DNA from: an uncultured Acidimicrobiaceae bacterium
Lineage (GTDB): Bacteria > Actinomycetota > Acidimicrobiia > Acidimicrobiales > UBA10347
Assembly (NCBI GenBank): GCA_905182135.1
Contig: CAJJAG010000006.1
Span: 372,001 to 436,000 of the forward strand
Length of the DNA stretch: 64,000 bases
Direction of reading: 5' to 3'
Below, one piece after another: positions 8,928 through 17,610 of the stretch; the first letter of the stretch is position 1; every line of letters starts with the position of its first letter. A program made the position numbers and the translations under genes. Under the pieces are notes generated by a model. The model searched no databases, was not told where the DNA came from, and was given only the letters and a program-made list of their open reading frames with translations.

Positions 8928-9803
8928 CTAGGCCAGTTCGTTAACCATGTCGGCGAGTTCGTCGAGATGACGCAATGTCGCTGCTTCGTCCTGGAGCTCC
9001 ATCGTCTTGGGCATGAACACGACTCGGTCCGCTCCCAGCTCGCCATACCGCTCAATGCGATCGCGACGATTACCCATTGAGAAGATCGAGATAGGGATGT
9101 CTTCAGCTGGTCGACCGGCGTCTGCAGCCTTACTTCGGAACAGGTCAATGGCGCCTGCCGGGTCGGGACGGCCACCAGTATTGAGCATCGATGCATCGAT
9201 CGGACACCACTCGTCGGCGTAACGCGCTGCATGTTCGATGCCGAGAGGGCCGGCATTGCCCAGCGCCACGGGAATAGTTCCCTTGACTGGTTTGGGATAC
9301 ACCCATGAACTAGTGAACTGGTCCCAGCGACCCTCGAAAGAGGCTTCCTCGTCGGCCCACGCCGTGCGAAGCGCTGCGACGCGCTCCTCCATCGCGGAAT
9401 AGCGAAGCTTGAAAGGCAGACCAGGTCGATGGTTCACCAGTTCCTCTTCGTTCCAGCCGACCCCGACACCCAGGCGAAGACGGCCCCCTGAAAGAGCATC
9501 GAGTGTTGCAGTCGTACACGCCAGGTCCAGCACGTCATGTTCGAGCAAAAGACAGATCCCGGTGCAGAGCTCTAGCGTGGTGGTCGCTTGCGCGGCCATT
9601 GCGAGGCTGACGAACGGGTCCATCATCCGCCAATAACCCTCGGGGAGATCCCCGCCTGCTGGATATGGGGTCTGCCTTGATACTGGGATGTGGCTGTGCT
9701 CGGGAACCCAGATCGAGTCAAACCCGCGCGCCTCAAGCTCCGAAGCCAGCACATCGGGCCGGATTCCCTCTATGGCATTCACCGTCAGATATCCAAAACG
9801 CAT
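8928..9803 (-). CDS. LLM class F420-dependent oxidoreductase
   Basis: About 291 residues from ATG 9803, supported by AGAGGA upstream; a longer frame to 9923 adds an unrelated N-terminus. The luciferase-like fold is shown by FDSIWVPEHSHIP near residue 30, LGVGVGWNEEEL in the middle, and ADEWCPID. The pattern fits the actinobacterial subfamilies that use reduced coenzyme F420 (inference, since FMN-using relatives exist). It is one of four such genes in the window. The substrate is unknown. Confidence 0.88.
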   Translation of the reverse strand: MRFGYLTVNAIEGIRPDVLASELEARGFDSIWVPEHSHIPVSRQTPYPAGGDLPEGYWRMMDPFVSLAMAAQATTTLELCTGICLLLEHDVLDLACTTATLDALSGGRLRLGVGVGWNEEELVNHRPGLPFKLRYSAMEERVAALRTAWADEEASFEGRWDQFTSSWVYPKPVKGTIPVALGNAGPLGIEHAARYADEWCPIDASMLNTGGRPDPAGAIDLFRSKAADAGRPAEDIPISIFSMGNRRDRIERYGELGADRVVFMPKTMELQDEAATLRHLDELADMVNELA

Positions 9804-10140
9804 TACTAAATCCTCTGCTCTTGAGTTTTCGCTGTGACCACAGCCCGTGCCGTGTCGAACGGCTCGCCGGTTCGTCACGCCGCCATCTTCGCGCAACTGG
9901 TCTCTAGGTTGCTTTCTCGACACTGGTAAACCGGGTCACAATTCAGCTGGACTCGTACGCTCGGTCAGATTGAACTCCACCGCTTTCGATTCACCCAGTT
10001 AACGAACAAAGCGCTGGGCGCCTCCGGCACCAATCAACGGTTTTCGACACATGGCGCCGCGGTCCAGATGGTGGACCAGAAATCAGATTTGCAGGCGCCA
10101 GCGTCCCTTCGACACGCCCTGCGTGTGGCCGGTTGTCGGC
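9804..10140. other. Gene-free stretch
   Basis: Between two minus-strand genes. It must hold the promoter of the F420-type oxidoreductase and any terminator of the ring-hydroxylase operon. No convincing frame, hairpin or repeat was seen. Confidence 0.4.
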
Positions 10141-11796
10141 TCAGGCACCGCGCACGACATTAATTAGAGCGCCGGCGTCGTCGGGGCAGCCATCGCCACG
10201 CCAGGCGATCATCAGGTCCGGCCGGACGAGTACGAGTGAAGCGGAGTACACCTCAGCGACCATCGGCTCGGCAATTTCGAGCACCTGCAGTGGCATGTTT
10301 ACGGCCGCTGCAGCATCGATAATCAGAGCAGCATCCGGCGCATCCGGTCCAATACGCAGCAATGTAAAGCCGGGTCCAAGTCGATCGAACAGCGCTTGAC
10401 CATCGTTGAGCCATACATGGGGTGCACGATGGCCTGGCCTGGCAACTGGCACATATTTACGTGGGTCATCAGGAGGCTCTGGTGTGCCGTCCGGAACAAT
10501 GACGGGTGAGCCTTCGTAGCGATAACCGAGGAGCGTGCCTGACGATGCAATCAGTTTCTCTTGCTCCTTGATATCGGCCTTCAGGGCCTGACGGATCGCC
10601 TCACCCTCGGGGCCATCATCGTCAATCTCGTCGCCATTCTGCATCACTCGATATAGGTGATCGAAGCAATCTGCGGCCTCTTGGGTATTGCGGTAACCAA
10701 TCGGTCGTCGCTCATGGTCATAACTGGCCAGAAGCCCTGGGCCGGCCCAACCATCCAGGGCCGCCTGTAGTCGCCATGCCAGCTCGATCGCATCGGACAC
10801 CCCGGTGTTCATACCGAACCCTCCCGTCGGGCTGAAAAGATGAGCCGAATCGCCAGCCAGGAAGCAACGGCCTTCGCTATACCGCTCGGCAACGAGGGCA
10901 TGGGCATCCCACGGTTGGACCGAGTGCACATTGACCTCGAAGTCAGCACCCACGACATCCTTCACCGCTTGCACTGGATCGACGTCTTGCCAGTCCTGAC
11001 CCTCGTCGAGAATCAGGTGATAGGTGTAGGTCTGGTCGTCATCCCAGGTGAGCATGAACCCGCGATGGTCCTTGTGCAGCGGGAAGAAAATATTGCCATG
11101 ACCGAACGAGTGCATGTTGATCATGTCGGGGGCTCGGAAGTAGATCGATACGAACGAAGCGATGCTTGACGTCCCCTCGTAGCCAATACCGAGTTGGCGA
11201 CGCACCGTTGACCGCCCCCCATCACACCCAACAAGAAAGTCCGTTTCGATAGTCTCGATCCGACCAGTCGTCAGCTCTTCGATACGGCAGACGACCTTGT
11301 CGCCTTCGTCAACGAAATCGACAAGGCGCCACTCGAAACGCAAGTCAGTGCTCGGCTGTTCTGCGATGTAATCCAAGATCACCTGCTCTACCTCGTTCTG
11401 CCCGGTAATCGTCTTGAGATACGGCGACCAATTGTGCTCCGCCTCGGTGTAGCCGCCGGTCTGCCTGGTCAGCAATAGCTCATCGAATGGCGGCAACGAC
11501 ACACGATGGATCTCGCGACCATGCAGCGTGGTAACCCAGAGATACTCGCCAGGCAGATCAGGCGGGATCCCAGCATGTGTAATCGCATGATCGACCCCCC
11601 ATCGCCGGTAGTACTCCATCGTTCGATTCGCAACAGCGTTCGCCCGCGGGTGGTCATTCAACCCCGGGCGCTCCTCGAGCACCAGACATTCGATGCCTCG
11701 CCAACCAAGTTCGGCAGCCAGTGAAAGCCCCACTGACCCGCCGCCAACAACCACAACCGGATAGGACGGCTTCACTACTTCATCGGTACCGATCAT
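10141..11796 (-). CDS. FAD-dependent aromatic-ring monooxygenase (MhpA-like)
   Basis: 551 residues. The N-terminal dinucleotide fold VVVGGGSVGLSLAAELGWRG binds FAD, and the second FAD motif GDSAHLFSPTGGFGMN lies near residue 300. The length and a C-terminal thioredoxin-like extension match 3-(3-hydroxyphenyl)propionate and phenol hydroxylases rather than the shorter NicC. Such enzymes hydroxylate a phenolic or hydroxypyridine ring with NAD(P)H and oxygen. The ATG overlaps the YciI-like stop by four bases. With the nearby NicX-type dioxygenase it may prepare a pyridine ring for cleavage (inference). Confidence 0.9.
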   Translation of the reverse strand: MIGTDEVVKPSYPVVVVGGGSVGLSLAAELGWRGIECLVLEERPGLNDHPRANAVANRTMEYYRRWGVDHAITHAGIPPDLPGEYLWVTTLHGREIHRVSLPPFDELLLTRQTGGYTEAEHNWSPYLKTITGQNEVEQVILDYIAEQPSTDLRFEWRLVDFVDEGDKVVCRIEELTTGRIETIETDFLVGCDGGRSTVRRQLGIGYEGTSSIASFVSIYFRAPDMINMHSFGHGNIFFPLHKDHRGFMLTWDDDQTYTYHLILDEGQDWQDVDPVQAVKDVVGADFEVNVHSVQPWDAHALVAERYSEGRCFLAGDSAHLFSPTGGFGMNTGVSDAIELAWRLQAALDGWAGPGLLASYDHERRPIGYRNTQEAADCFDHLYRVMQNGDEIDDDGPEGEAIRQALKADIKEQEKLIASSGTLLGYRYEGSPVIVPDGTPEPPDDPRKYVPVARPGHRAPHVWLNDGQALFDRLGPGFTLLRIGPDAPDAALIIDAAAAVNMPLQVLEIAEPMVAEVYSASLVLVRPDLMIAWRGDGCPDDAGALINVVRGA

Positions 11797-12077
11797 GACG
11801 GCTTCACCACAGGATGGAACCCATGAATGACGACAGACTCGAACAGACCGGCCCGGTTGTAAGGCTCTCCTGCGATGAATGCGACGGCAGCAGCGCGATC
11901 GACAAAGTCCTTAATGATCAGACTTCCGACAGCAGTCGTCTCATCGTCAGCCAGCAGAGGACCCCCCGCCCACATCGCGTCGAGATGGCCACCAACAAAC
12001 TCACGATGAGCCTCGGCAACCTCCACTCGAAGTTCGGCCGAACCCGGCCGGTCGATCATATGAATCGAGAAGAGCAT
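11793..12077 (-). CDS. YciI-like protein
   Basis: 94 residues, the usual size of YciI-like proteins. The start MLFSIHMIDRPGS and the middle HLDAMWAGGPLLADD fit the ferredoxin-like fold of the YciI/muconolactone-isomerase group, with the conserved histidine in SIHMIDRPGS. Relatives occur beside aromatic degradation genes, sometimes acting on ring-derived or chlorinated intermediates. It is translationally coupled to the FAD monooxygenase through an ATGA overlap, suggesting a linked step. The exact reaction is unknown. Confidence 0.8.
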   Translation of the reverse strand: MLFSIHMIDRPGSAELRVEVAEAHREFVGGHLDAMWAGGPLLADDETTAVGSLIIKDFVDRAAAVAFIAGEPYNRAGLFESVVIHGFHPVVKPS

Positions 12078-12280
12078 GACCCAGTCTTTCTCTGCCGACC
12101 GGTGTGAGCGAAATCAGCGCGCACCAGTGACAATCTGACCGGCCTCCAATCAGCGGTTCGTTCGTCAGTGAACGGCGCTGCAGCTATGCCCAACCTCGAC
12201 GAAGCGCACAGCCATAGCCTCCTGCTACCGAGATGTTCTCGAAGAGACGCAGCATCAAGAACAGTGGACAATAGGCAGCC

Positions 12281-13108
12281 CTAACCAGGCAGAAACGCTG
12301 CTTTGTCGCGATGCGCAGACAAGAACTTCATCAGTACCTGATTGAACGCATTGGGCGCCTCAAGATTACTAAGATGACCCGCTCCAGCAAGGACTGCGAG
12401 ATCAGCGTTCGGCAATGCCTCAGCCATGTCCAGTCCAATCGACGGCGGCGTTAGCTGATCTTCGCTTCCAAAGATCAGCTGCGTCGGCATGTCTAACCGG
12501 TCGAGGACGTCGGCCTGGTCGAAGGTTGTCGACGCTCGCAGTGTTTTCAAATACGACTCGACCCGCAGTTGCAAGATGCTCTGGTGGAGGGCATCTCGGA
12601 CCGGGGCCGGACAGTCCGCGCTGACGAGTGAGGCCACTAATCTGGGCGCCAAATCCGCGAATGTTTTGCCTTCGAGCAAGGGCCGCTCCCGAAGTTCAAT
12701 GTATTCGCGTTGCTTCTCAGGCGACAGCGCTTTCGTGAACCCGTAGAAACAGTCACATAACGTCAGGGTGGCAACACGTTCGAGATGCCGGGGCGCGAAG
12801 TCCATCAGAATGCGCGCACCCATCGACAGCCCTACGAAATGAGCCCGGGCAATACCAAAATGGTCAAGCACACGGGCCATGTCATCGCCAAAGTCAGAGA
12901 ACTCGAGCGGCCCCTCATAGTCGTCGGAGTCGCCGTATCCGCGAGCGTCCCATGCAATGCAGGTGAACAATGATGACAGCGCAGCTACCTGGTGCAACCA
13001 GTTCGATCGATTACCGCCAATGCCGTGCAGGAAGATGACAGGCGGGCCGCTGCCCTGCACCTCAACGGCCAGGCGCGGACGCCCGTCGACGATGTGCAGT
13101 GCTTTCAT
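12281..13108 (-). CDS. Alpha/beta hydrolase, candidate N-formylmaleamate deformylase (NicD-like)
   Basis: 275 residues. HGIGGNRSNW around residue 28 supplies the oxyanion-hole region, GLSMG puts the nucleophile at Ser95, and GAGHLSNLEAPNAF near residue 250 supplies the catalytic histidine. The general family includes enol-lactonases and NicD. It lies only 12 bases downstream of a NicX-type gene, the same pairing as in nicotinate degradation, where NicD removes formate from the ring-cleavage product. The specific role is inferred from context; an enol-lactonase-like esterase is the alternative. Confidence 0.8.
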   Translation of the reverse strand: MKALHIVDGRPRLAVEVQGSGPPVIFLHGIGGNRSNWLHQVAALSSLFTCIAWDARGYGDSDDYEGPLEFSDFGDDMARVLDHFGIARAHFVGLSMGARILMDFAPRHLERVATLTLCDCFYGFTKALSPEKQREYIELRERPLLEGKTFADLAPRLVASLVSADCPAPVRDALHQSILQLRVESYLKTLRASTTFDQADVLDRLDMPTQLIFGSEDQLTPPSIGLDMAEALPNADLAVLAGAGHLSNLEAPNAFNQVLMKFLSAHRDKAAFLPG

Positions 13109-13120
13109 GGTGCGACCGTT

Positions 13121-14167
13121 CTAACCGAGTGCTGACTCGACCAGCTGGCCTGCCGCCACAACCTGCGTATCGTCGACCGTGACATCGCAGTTGCGCATCG
13201 GCAGGTCGAAATGACAGGCGGTGAACCGCTCAGCAAACTCATTTGCGCCAGTAGAAAATAGGAAACTTCCAGCGATCGCCCGCATCTCGGTGCAGTTGAT
13301 ATCGCCCTTGTCATACATGGTGAGTGCATCCCAGCGGGCGCCCGGATTCAAGCCCCAACCCACATGCGAAACAGCGTAAGCGTTCGGGTCGTTCCAGCCT
13401 TCGTAGTACGTCCGCATGAGCTGAGCGTCCAAGCCAGACCCGGCGATCGACACCACCCGGTCGTTCTCAACAGTGAGCACGACTTGTGACTCGAAGTACC
13501 GTTTGAAGGTCAGATTCATGTCACCGATATCAAGTACCACGGTTCCATTCGTAGTGTTCGGAAGGGGGAAACACAGCGCCAACCCGGCGGGCCAGTAGGC
13601 AATTTTGTCGTTGGGGCCCAAAATTCCGCCTCCGCCTCGACTCGGCGCTCCCGTGATGTCGACCTGTAAATCTGTGCCTGCTGGCGAGGTCACGTGCATG
13701 CTCGAACCAGCGTCGAGCAGGGCGAGTGCCTTCAGTGATTGTTCGTGCACAACTGGATCAGGGCGGCACCGCTCCAGGACCTCGGGATGCTCGTTCGAGA
13801 TCATCAGAACCCTGCCACCGGCACCAAGCAGCTCTTGCCGTGCCTTGCTATGCAACAAACCTTCAACGGTGCAGTCGACCACCAATGAGCACGCACCGAG
13901 AGCCTGCATGATTTCTGGGTACATGTCATAGGCGTAGGTTGCGCCAGTCGATCGCACCGGAAGCGGGTCCTGTAGTTTCGGTGATGCAACCGTGACGCGC
14001 ACCCCGCGCGCCCCAATGCGATGTAGTGCATGTTCGGTCAGCTCAACGAGCACCATGCGGCTCTGGCTCTCTGCCAACACGCCAATCAGATCGCCTTCAC
14101 TGACGCCCGAGAGTCGCAGGAAGTCTTCGAAACAGGCAATCCATTTGGGTTCCAGAACTTCGATCAC
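13121..14167 (-). CDS. nicX: 2,5-dihydroxypyridine 5,6-dioxygenase family (NicX-like)
   Basis: 348 residues, matching Pseudomonas NicX in length. The C-terminal third is nearly colinear with NicX: AVSHVGWGLNPGARWDA, then GSFLFSTGAN, then ACHFDLPMRNCDV. His268, His319 and Asp321 fall where NicX has its iron ligands (His265, His318, Asp320). NicX opens the ring of 2,5-dihydroxypyridine to N-formylmaleamate with oxygen; the fold derives from M29 aminopeptidases. It is the first gene of a minus-strand cluster with a hydrolase, a YciI-like protein and a ring hydroxylase. Maleamate amidase and maleate isomerase genes are not in the window. Confidence 0.85.
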   Translation of the reverse strand: MIEVLEPKWIACFEDFLRLSGVSEGDLIGVLAESQSRMVLVELTEHALHRIGARGVRVTVASPKLQDPLPVRSTGATYAYDMYPEIMQALGACSLVVDCTVEGLLHSKARQELLGAGGRVLMISNEHPEVLERCRPDPVVHEQSLKALALLDAGSSMHVTSPAGTDLQVDITGAPSRGGGGILGPNDKIAYWPAGLALCFPLPNTTNGTVVLDIGDMNLTFKRYFESQVVLTVENDRVVSIAGSGLDAQLMRTYYEGWNDPNAYAVSHVGWGLNPGARWDALTMYDKGDINCTEMRAIAGSFLFSTGANEFAERFTACHFDLPMRNCDVTVDDTQVVAAGQLVESALG

Positions 14168-14539
14168 CCGTCAAGTCTCTCGCAGCGCTGCACACTCAGA
14201 GAAATTTCCACGAGTGACCGACCCTCTTGCGTCACCAAGTGGCAGCGCGAGAAACCAACCGGACCCAGTCCGGCGGGCTGACCAGTGTCCTTAAACAGCT
14301 ACTCGGCCGGGTGGCTTTCGTCGCTGATGGTGTTCAAGTGACCCGGCCTTTCGTCACACAGTAGCTACTCACTGCTGCTTGCTCTGTTGCCGTGCAACCT
14401 GTTTGCCATTGCCTCGTCAGATATCGCGAGACGTTTGGCTACACACACTGTCTAAGAAGTGACCCACCCACGCTGGTAGTTTGTAGCTCGAACCGCCGAG
14501 CCACATTGTCGGCGAAACGATCTACGACTGGAACCAGCC
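14168..14539. promoter_or_regulatory. Divergent intergenic region between nicX-like and Ddn-like genes
   Basis: 372 bases between genes transcribed away from each other, so it should hold both promoters. No coding frame or clear operator was recognised, and no regulator gene lies next to it. Confidence 0.35.
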
Positions 14540-14953
14540 ATGGACCACCTCGCATTCAACCAACAAATCATCGACGAGTTCCGCTCCAACGCTGGCGTCT
14601 GTACCGGCCCGTTCGAGGGTGCACCCATGATCTTGGTCACCATGACTGGTGCCAAATCCGGGCGCCAGCTCTGCTCGCCACTGGTGTATTCAACCAACGG
14701 TGACGACCCGGTGATTATCGCGTCCAAGGGTGGAGCACCCACCCATCCAAACTGGTATCACAACCTGGTAGCCAACCCAGACTGCACAGTCGAAATCGGC
14801 ACCGAAAAGTACCAGGCAACCGCTGTGCTCACCCATGCCGACGAGCGCAAGCGGCTCTTCGACGCGCAAGCCGAGATCATGCCGGGCTTTGTCCAATACG
14901 AGATCGATGCTTCGCCCCGCGAGATTCCTGTGTTCCGCCTAACGCGCAACTAA
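14540..14953 (+). CDS. Deazaflavin (F420)-dependent nitroreductase family protein (Ddn-like)
   Basis: 137 residues, the usual size of the split-barrel Ddn/DUF385 family. Diagnostic segments are MILVTMTGAKSGRQLCSPLVY, the middle ASKGGAPTHPNWYHNLVANP, and the tail FVQYEIDASPREIPVFRLTRN region. In mycobacteria, Ddn uses reduced F420 to reduce quinones and nitro compounds. Its presence beside F420-type luciferase-like genes supports an F420-making host. The physiological substrate is unknown. Confidence 0.9.
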   Translation: MDHLAFNQQIIDEFRSNAGVCTGPFEGAPMILVTMTGAKSGRQLCSPLVYSTNGDDPVIIASKGGAPTHPNWYHNLVANPDCTVEIGTEKYQATAVLTHADERKRLFDAQAEIMPGFVQYEIDASPREIPVFRLTRN

Positions 14954-14974
14954 ATCGGCCCTGTCAACCGGGGA

Positions 14975-15775
14975 TCAATCGACCCAGCGGCCCCGATCGA
15001 TAACGGCGAACACGTCATTGCCAGTCGCGTGCGTGTCGAAGCTCTGATAGGACCAAGTCGCTCCTCGGCGCTCTGCCTGAACTGGATCAAGCTGACTGCC
15101 GACCATGGTGTCGAAACCATCGAGCGAGCCGCGTTCCTCAATCACTACATCGAGCATGCGACTCAAGTGATCGGCGTTCTCGAGCTCGATTGGCACGAGG
15201 CCATCGAATCGGGCCGCACGCCGGATCGGCCGTTTGGCAGAGGCTCCTCGCGCCGCGAACCACAGCGGAATTCGTGGCTGCTGAACCGGTTGGGGAAGCA
15301 CAGTCACATCATCAGCGCGAAATGCCGGACCGGTATGTGTGACTGGTTCGCCTGACCAAAAAGCTTGGAGCAGGCCAACACCTTCATCAAGCCGATCGCC
15401 ACGCTGCTTTGCATCGACGATCTCACCAAACCGACTGAGCTCGCCGCCGCTGTCTACACCCAGACCCAAGCCGAGCGTCAGCCGCCCAGCTGACAGATGA
15501 TCAACTGTCAGCGCTTCGCGCGCCAGCTTGATTGGTCGACGACGGGTCAGTGGCGTGACCATTGGCCCGAGACGGATCCGATCAGTGGCCAGGGCTTGTG
15601 CGCCCAGGATGACCCAAGGATCTAAGATCTCGCGAGGATCAGTTTCAGGTCGATACACGTGGTCCCACAGGAAACAGCCATCGATGTCGGCCTCTTCTGC
15701 GGCGAGCGCTATCTCGACAAGCAGCCCAGGATCAGCAAGTTGGCCAAACGGAGGCAGAGACAGTGCGGCTTTCAT
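14975..15775 (-). CDS. LLM class F420-dependent oxidoreductase
   Basis: 266 residues. The barrel is recognised from DGCFLWDHVYRPE near residue 35, LGPMVTPLTRRRPIKLAREA, and SAGRLTLGLGLGVDSGGE. It is the last gene of an overlapping operon: its ATG shares four bases with the stop of the P-loop ATPase. Why a redox enzyme would be coupled to an arrestin-like/ATPase set is unclear. Assignment to F420 rather than FMN is by family resemblance. Confidence 0.88.
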   Translation of the reverse strand: MKAALSLPPFGQLADPGLLVEIALAAEEADIDGCFLWDHVYRPETDPREILDPWVILGAQALATDRIRLGPMVTPLTRRRPIKLAREALTVDHLSAGRLTLGLGLGVDSGGELSRFGEIVDAKQRGDRLDEGVGLLQAFWSGEPVTHTGPAFRADDVTVLPQPVQQPRIPLWFAARGASAKRPIRRAARFDGLVPIELENADHLSRMLDVVIEERGSLDGFDTMVGSQLDPVQAERRGATWSYQSFDTHATGNDVFAVIDRGRWVD

Positions 15776-16437
15776 AGCTGAGCAACCTTGAGAGCAATGT
15801 TGGAGGTTGGCATCACTTCAGCATGAACGCGCTGCGCTACCAACTCGTGAGCGAGAACTTCGGCTGTTCGTAGTGAACCTTGCGAACGTGCATGCAGGTC
15901 GACGATGTCGGCATTCGTTAGCCGGAAACTGCTCGTTACATCGACAATCGATGCTTGCAAAACTCTAGCTTCGAGCACAGCGCGAACTGTCGCTACGCTA
16001 GCGGGTCCGAGTCGGTGCGTGACCACCGCCAGGCCGGCACGGTGAGCTACCGATGCGAGGTTCACATGTGTCCCTGCCACCACCGTCGCGCCGGTGACTG
16101 CGAGCTTGCGAAACCAACGGCTACGAAGCGGTACTGGCATGCGATCGATCTCATCGGCATAGACAAGATCGGCAATAGGTGGCCGAGCCCATCGGCTTCG
16201 GTATGGCCGTGGTGGAACGTAGTGATAGGGGCCAGGCTCTCGCCGCTGCCATTCGAATACCTGTGTCGACTTACCAGCACCCTTGTCACCAATAACCTGC
16301 ACCAACGTGGCCGATGATGCCCCTGGCGGATCAGGTAACCCACGATCGATGAATGAGCCAGGCTGACTGGGTACAGGCTGTGGCACCGCAAACGGGTTCG
16401 CTCGTAAGCCGTGCTGGTGATACCTGTCGGCAATCAT
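15772..16437 (-). CDS. Small P-loop ATPase (ExeA/AAA-like) of unknown role
   Basis: 221 residues. The N-terminal LRANPFAVP resembles the start of ExeA-type ATPases. Walker A is GDKGAGKST at 50-58 and Walker B is LVYADE at 91-96, followed by DRMPVPLRSRWFRK and VVAGTHVN, a possible sensor segment. The C-terminal part looks helical. No exact family was recognised. Both ends overlap neighbours by four bases (arrestin-like gene upstream, F420-type oxidoreductase downstream), so it belongs to one translational unit with them. Confidence 0.75.
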   Translation of the reverse strand: MIADRYHQHGLRANPFAVPQPVPSQPGSFIDRGLPDPPGASSATLVQVIGDKGAGKSTQVFEWQRREPGPYHYVPPRPYRSRWARPPIADLVYADEIDRMPVPLRSRWFRKLAVTGATVVAGTHVNLASVAHRAGLAVVTHRLGPASVATVRAVLEARVLQASIVDVTSSFRLTNADIVDLHARSQGSLRTAEVLAHELVAQRVHAEVMPTSNIALKVAQL

Positions 16438-16853
16438 GATGGGTAAAGCGGCAGCGGATGCGGGCGGTCATAGACACCCAACCCGCCCACGGGAATAACC
16501 AGAACCTGGTGGGCAGACTTCTCGTCACGGGCGAACTTCAAATCTACCCTGGCCTCGATTTCATACATGACCCGCATCAACGTGCCGTCGTACGAGACGG
16601 GACTTGTCTCAGGAACCAGCAGCGAAAAAGCCGCGTTCAGCCCACCGTGCGCTTCCAGGTCAAAGTTCTGGTTCGTCACATCCCGACGGTCGGTATCGCC
16701 TCGGCCTTCGGTGTACATCCGGAGCACGAGTTGAATTGATCGTGCTGGTGAATCACCCAACACACCGTCGGCGTCTGCGTGACGGGTGAGCCGTCCGGTA
16801 AATCGGTCGCCTAGCTGACAGACCAGGTCATCAAGTTCAAGTCCCACCGTCAT
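16434..16853 (-). CDS. Arrestin-like (Spo0M-like) cytosolic protein
   Basis: 139 residues, no signal peptide or membrane segment. The segments FSLLVPETSPVSYDGTLMRV and MYEIEARVDLKF match the beta-strand pattern of arrestin-like proteins (for example Spo0M and Vps26 relatives), in which xPxSYxGxLxxVxYEI recurs. Only one arrestin-type lobe fits in this length; the second may be supplied by the membrane protein encoded upstream. The assignment is by motif and is moderate. ATGA overlaps join it to genes on both sides. Confidence 0.65.
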   Translation of the reverse strand: MTVGLELDDLVCQLGDRFTGRLTRHADADGVLGDSPARSIQLVLRMYTEGRGDTDRRDVTNQNFDLEAHGGLNAAFSLLVPETSPVSYDGTLMRVMYEIEARVDLKFARDEKSAHQVLVIPVGGLGVYDRPHPLPLYPS

Positions 16854-17482
16854 GTGTCTTGCAACCCTGCTCGGTGACGCACATCCAGAACGGGTGCAAC
16901 CTCAATCGGGAAGGTGTGAGAGTCACGTGGCAGCAGCGGGCCCGAAGCGCTCACCGTTAGAAACCAGCGGACCTCGTTATTGCGCAGTTTGAACGACGGC
17001 GATCCCCGGTTGGCGCTGATGTCTAGTTCAATCACAGCGACCAGTCCTTCGGCGGTGCCTTGACCAGGACTAACAGTCTCGCTCTCGTAGACGCGACGGG
17101 CCACCGACGTAGTGTCCGTGCCCTGGGTGTAGGTGACCCGCTCCTCGCAGACAAGCAGACATTCAACGGAACACGACACGATGTCAACAACCCGCTTCGA
17201 TTTACGGCTGTACACAATGGTCGGGGTCGAGCCAATGGCATACGACGTCGACGAGATCTCCAGCGTTGGCTGGTTCCACCGCATCATTGCGAGCAACGAG
17301 TTTTTCGACACCAGAACGAACAGCGCCACCATGACGAGCACCGGTATCGCCGCCAACACGATCCCAAAGAACGCGATCAGAAACAGCCAAACAAACAGAG
17401 TGATGATTACGAAGGCTGCGAGAAATTTTCGCGGACTTCCAACTGGTTTGCAAAGCACTGTGCCAGGTGGGGACGACAACAT
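16850..17482 (-). CDS. Membrane protein with C-terminal arrestin-like beta domain
   Basis: 210 residues. Residues about 20-60 form one long or two close hydrophobic helices (FLAAFVIITLFVWLFLIAFF and the following VLAAIPVLVMVALFVLV). The rest is a soluble beta-rich domain ending in FKLRNNEVRWFLTVSAS and HTFPIEVAP, which resembles the second lobe of arrestin-like proteins. It starts a four-gene overlapping operon with an arrestin-like protein and a P-loop ATPase. The function is unknown; a membrane-anchored scaffold is one possibility. Confidence 0.7.
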   Translation of the reverse strand: MLSSPPGTVLCKPVGSPRKFLAAFVIITLFVWLFLIAFFGIVLAAIPVLVMVALFVLVSKNSLLAMMRWNQPTLEISSTSYAIGSTPTIVYSRKSKRVVDIVSCSVECLLVCEERVTYTQGTDTTSVARRVYESETVSPGQGTAEGLVAVIELDISANRGSPSFKLRNNEVRWFLTVSASGPLLPRDSHTFPIEVAPVLDVRHRAGLQDT

Positions 17483-17610
17483 TATGTTCAGAGTAGGACA
17501 GTGTTGTCATGCTCGCTGTAACGGGTTCAGCACAGGACTGCAAGAACTGCGCTGGGGACGGACCCTGGGGGGTCTTCTCCCACTGCGTGCCCACCGAGTA
17601 AACAGGCCCC
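17483..17610. promoter_or_regulatory. Divergent promoter region of the arrestin-like operon and enoyl-CoA hydratase
   Basis: 128 bases between oppositely transcribed starts at 17482 and 17611. Promoters for both sides must lie here; none could be drawn with confidence. Confidence 0.3.

Noticed and set aside
12056-12271. 71-codon minus-strand frame between the YciI-like and hydrolase genes
   Set aside because: It runs into the YciI-like gene in another frame, and the sequence is Arg/Ser/Cys-rich without family features.
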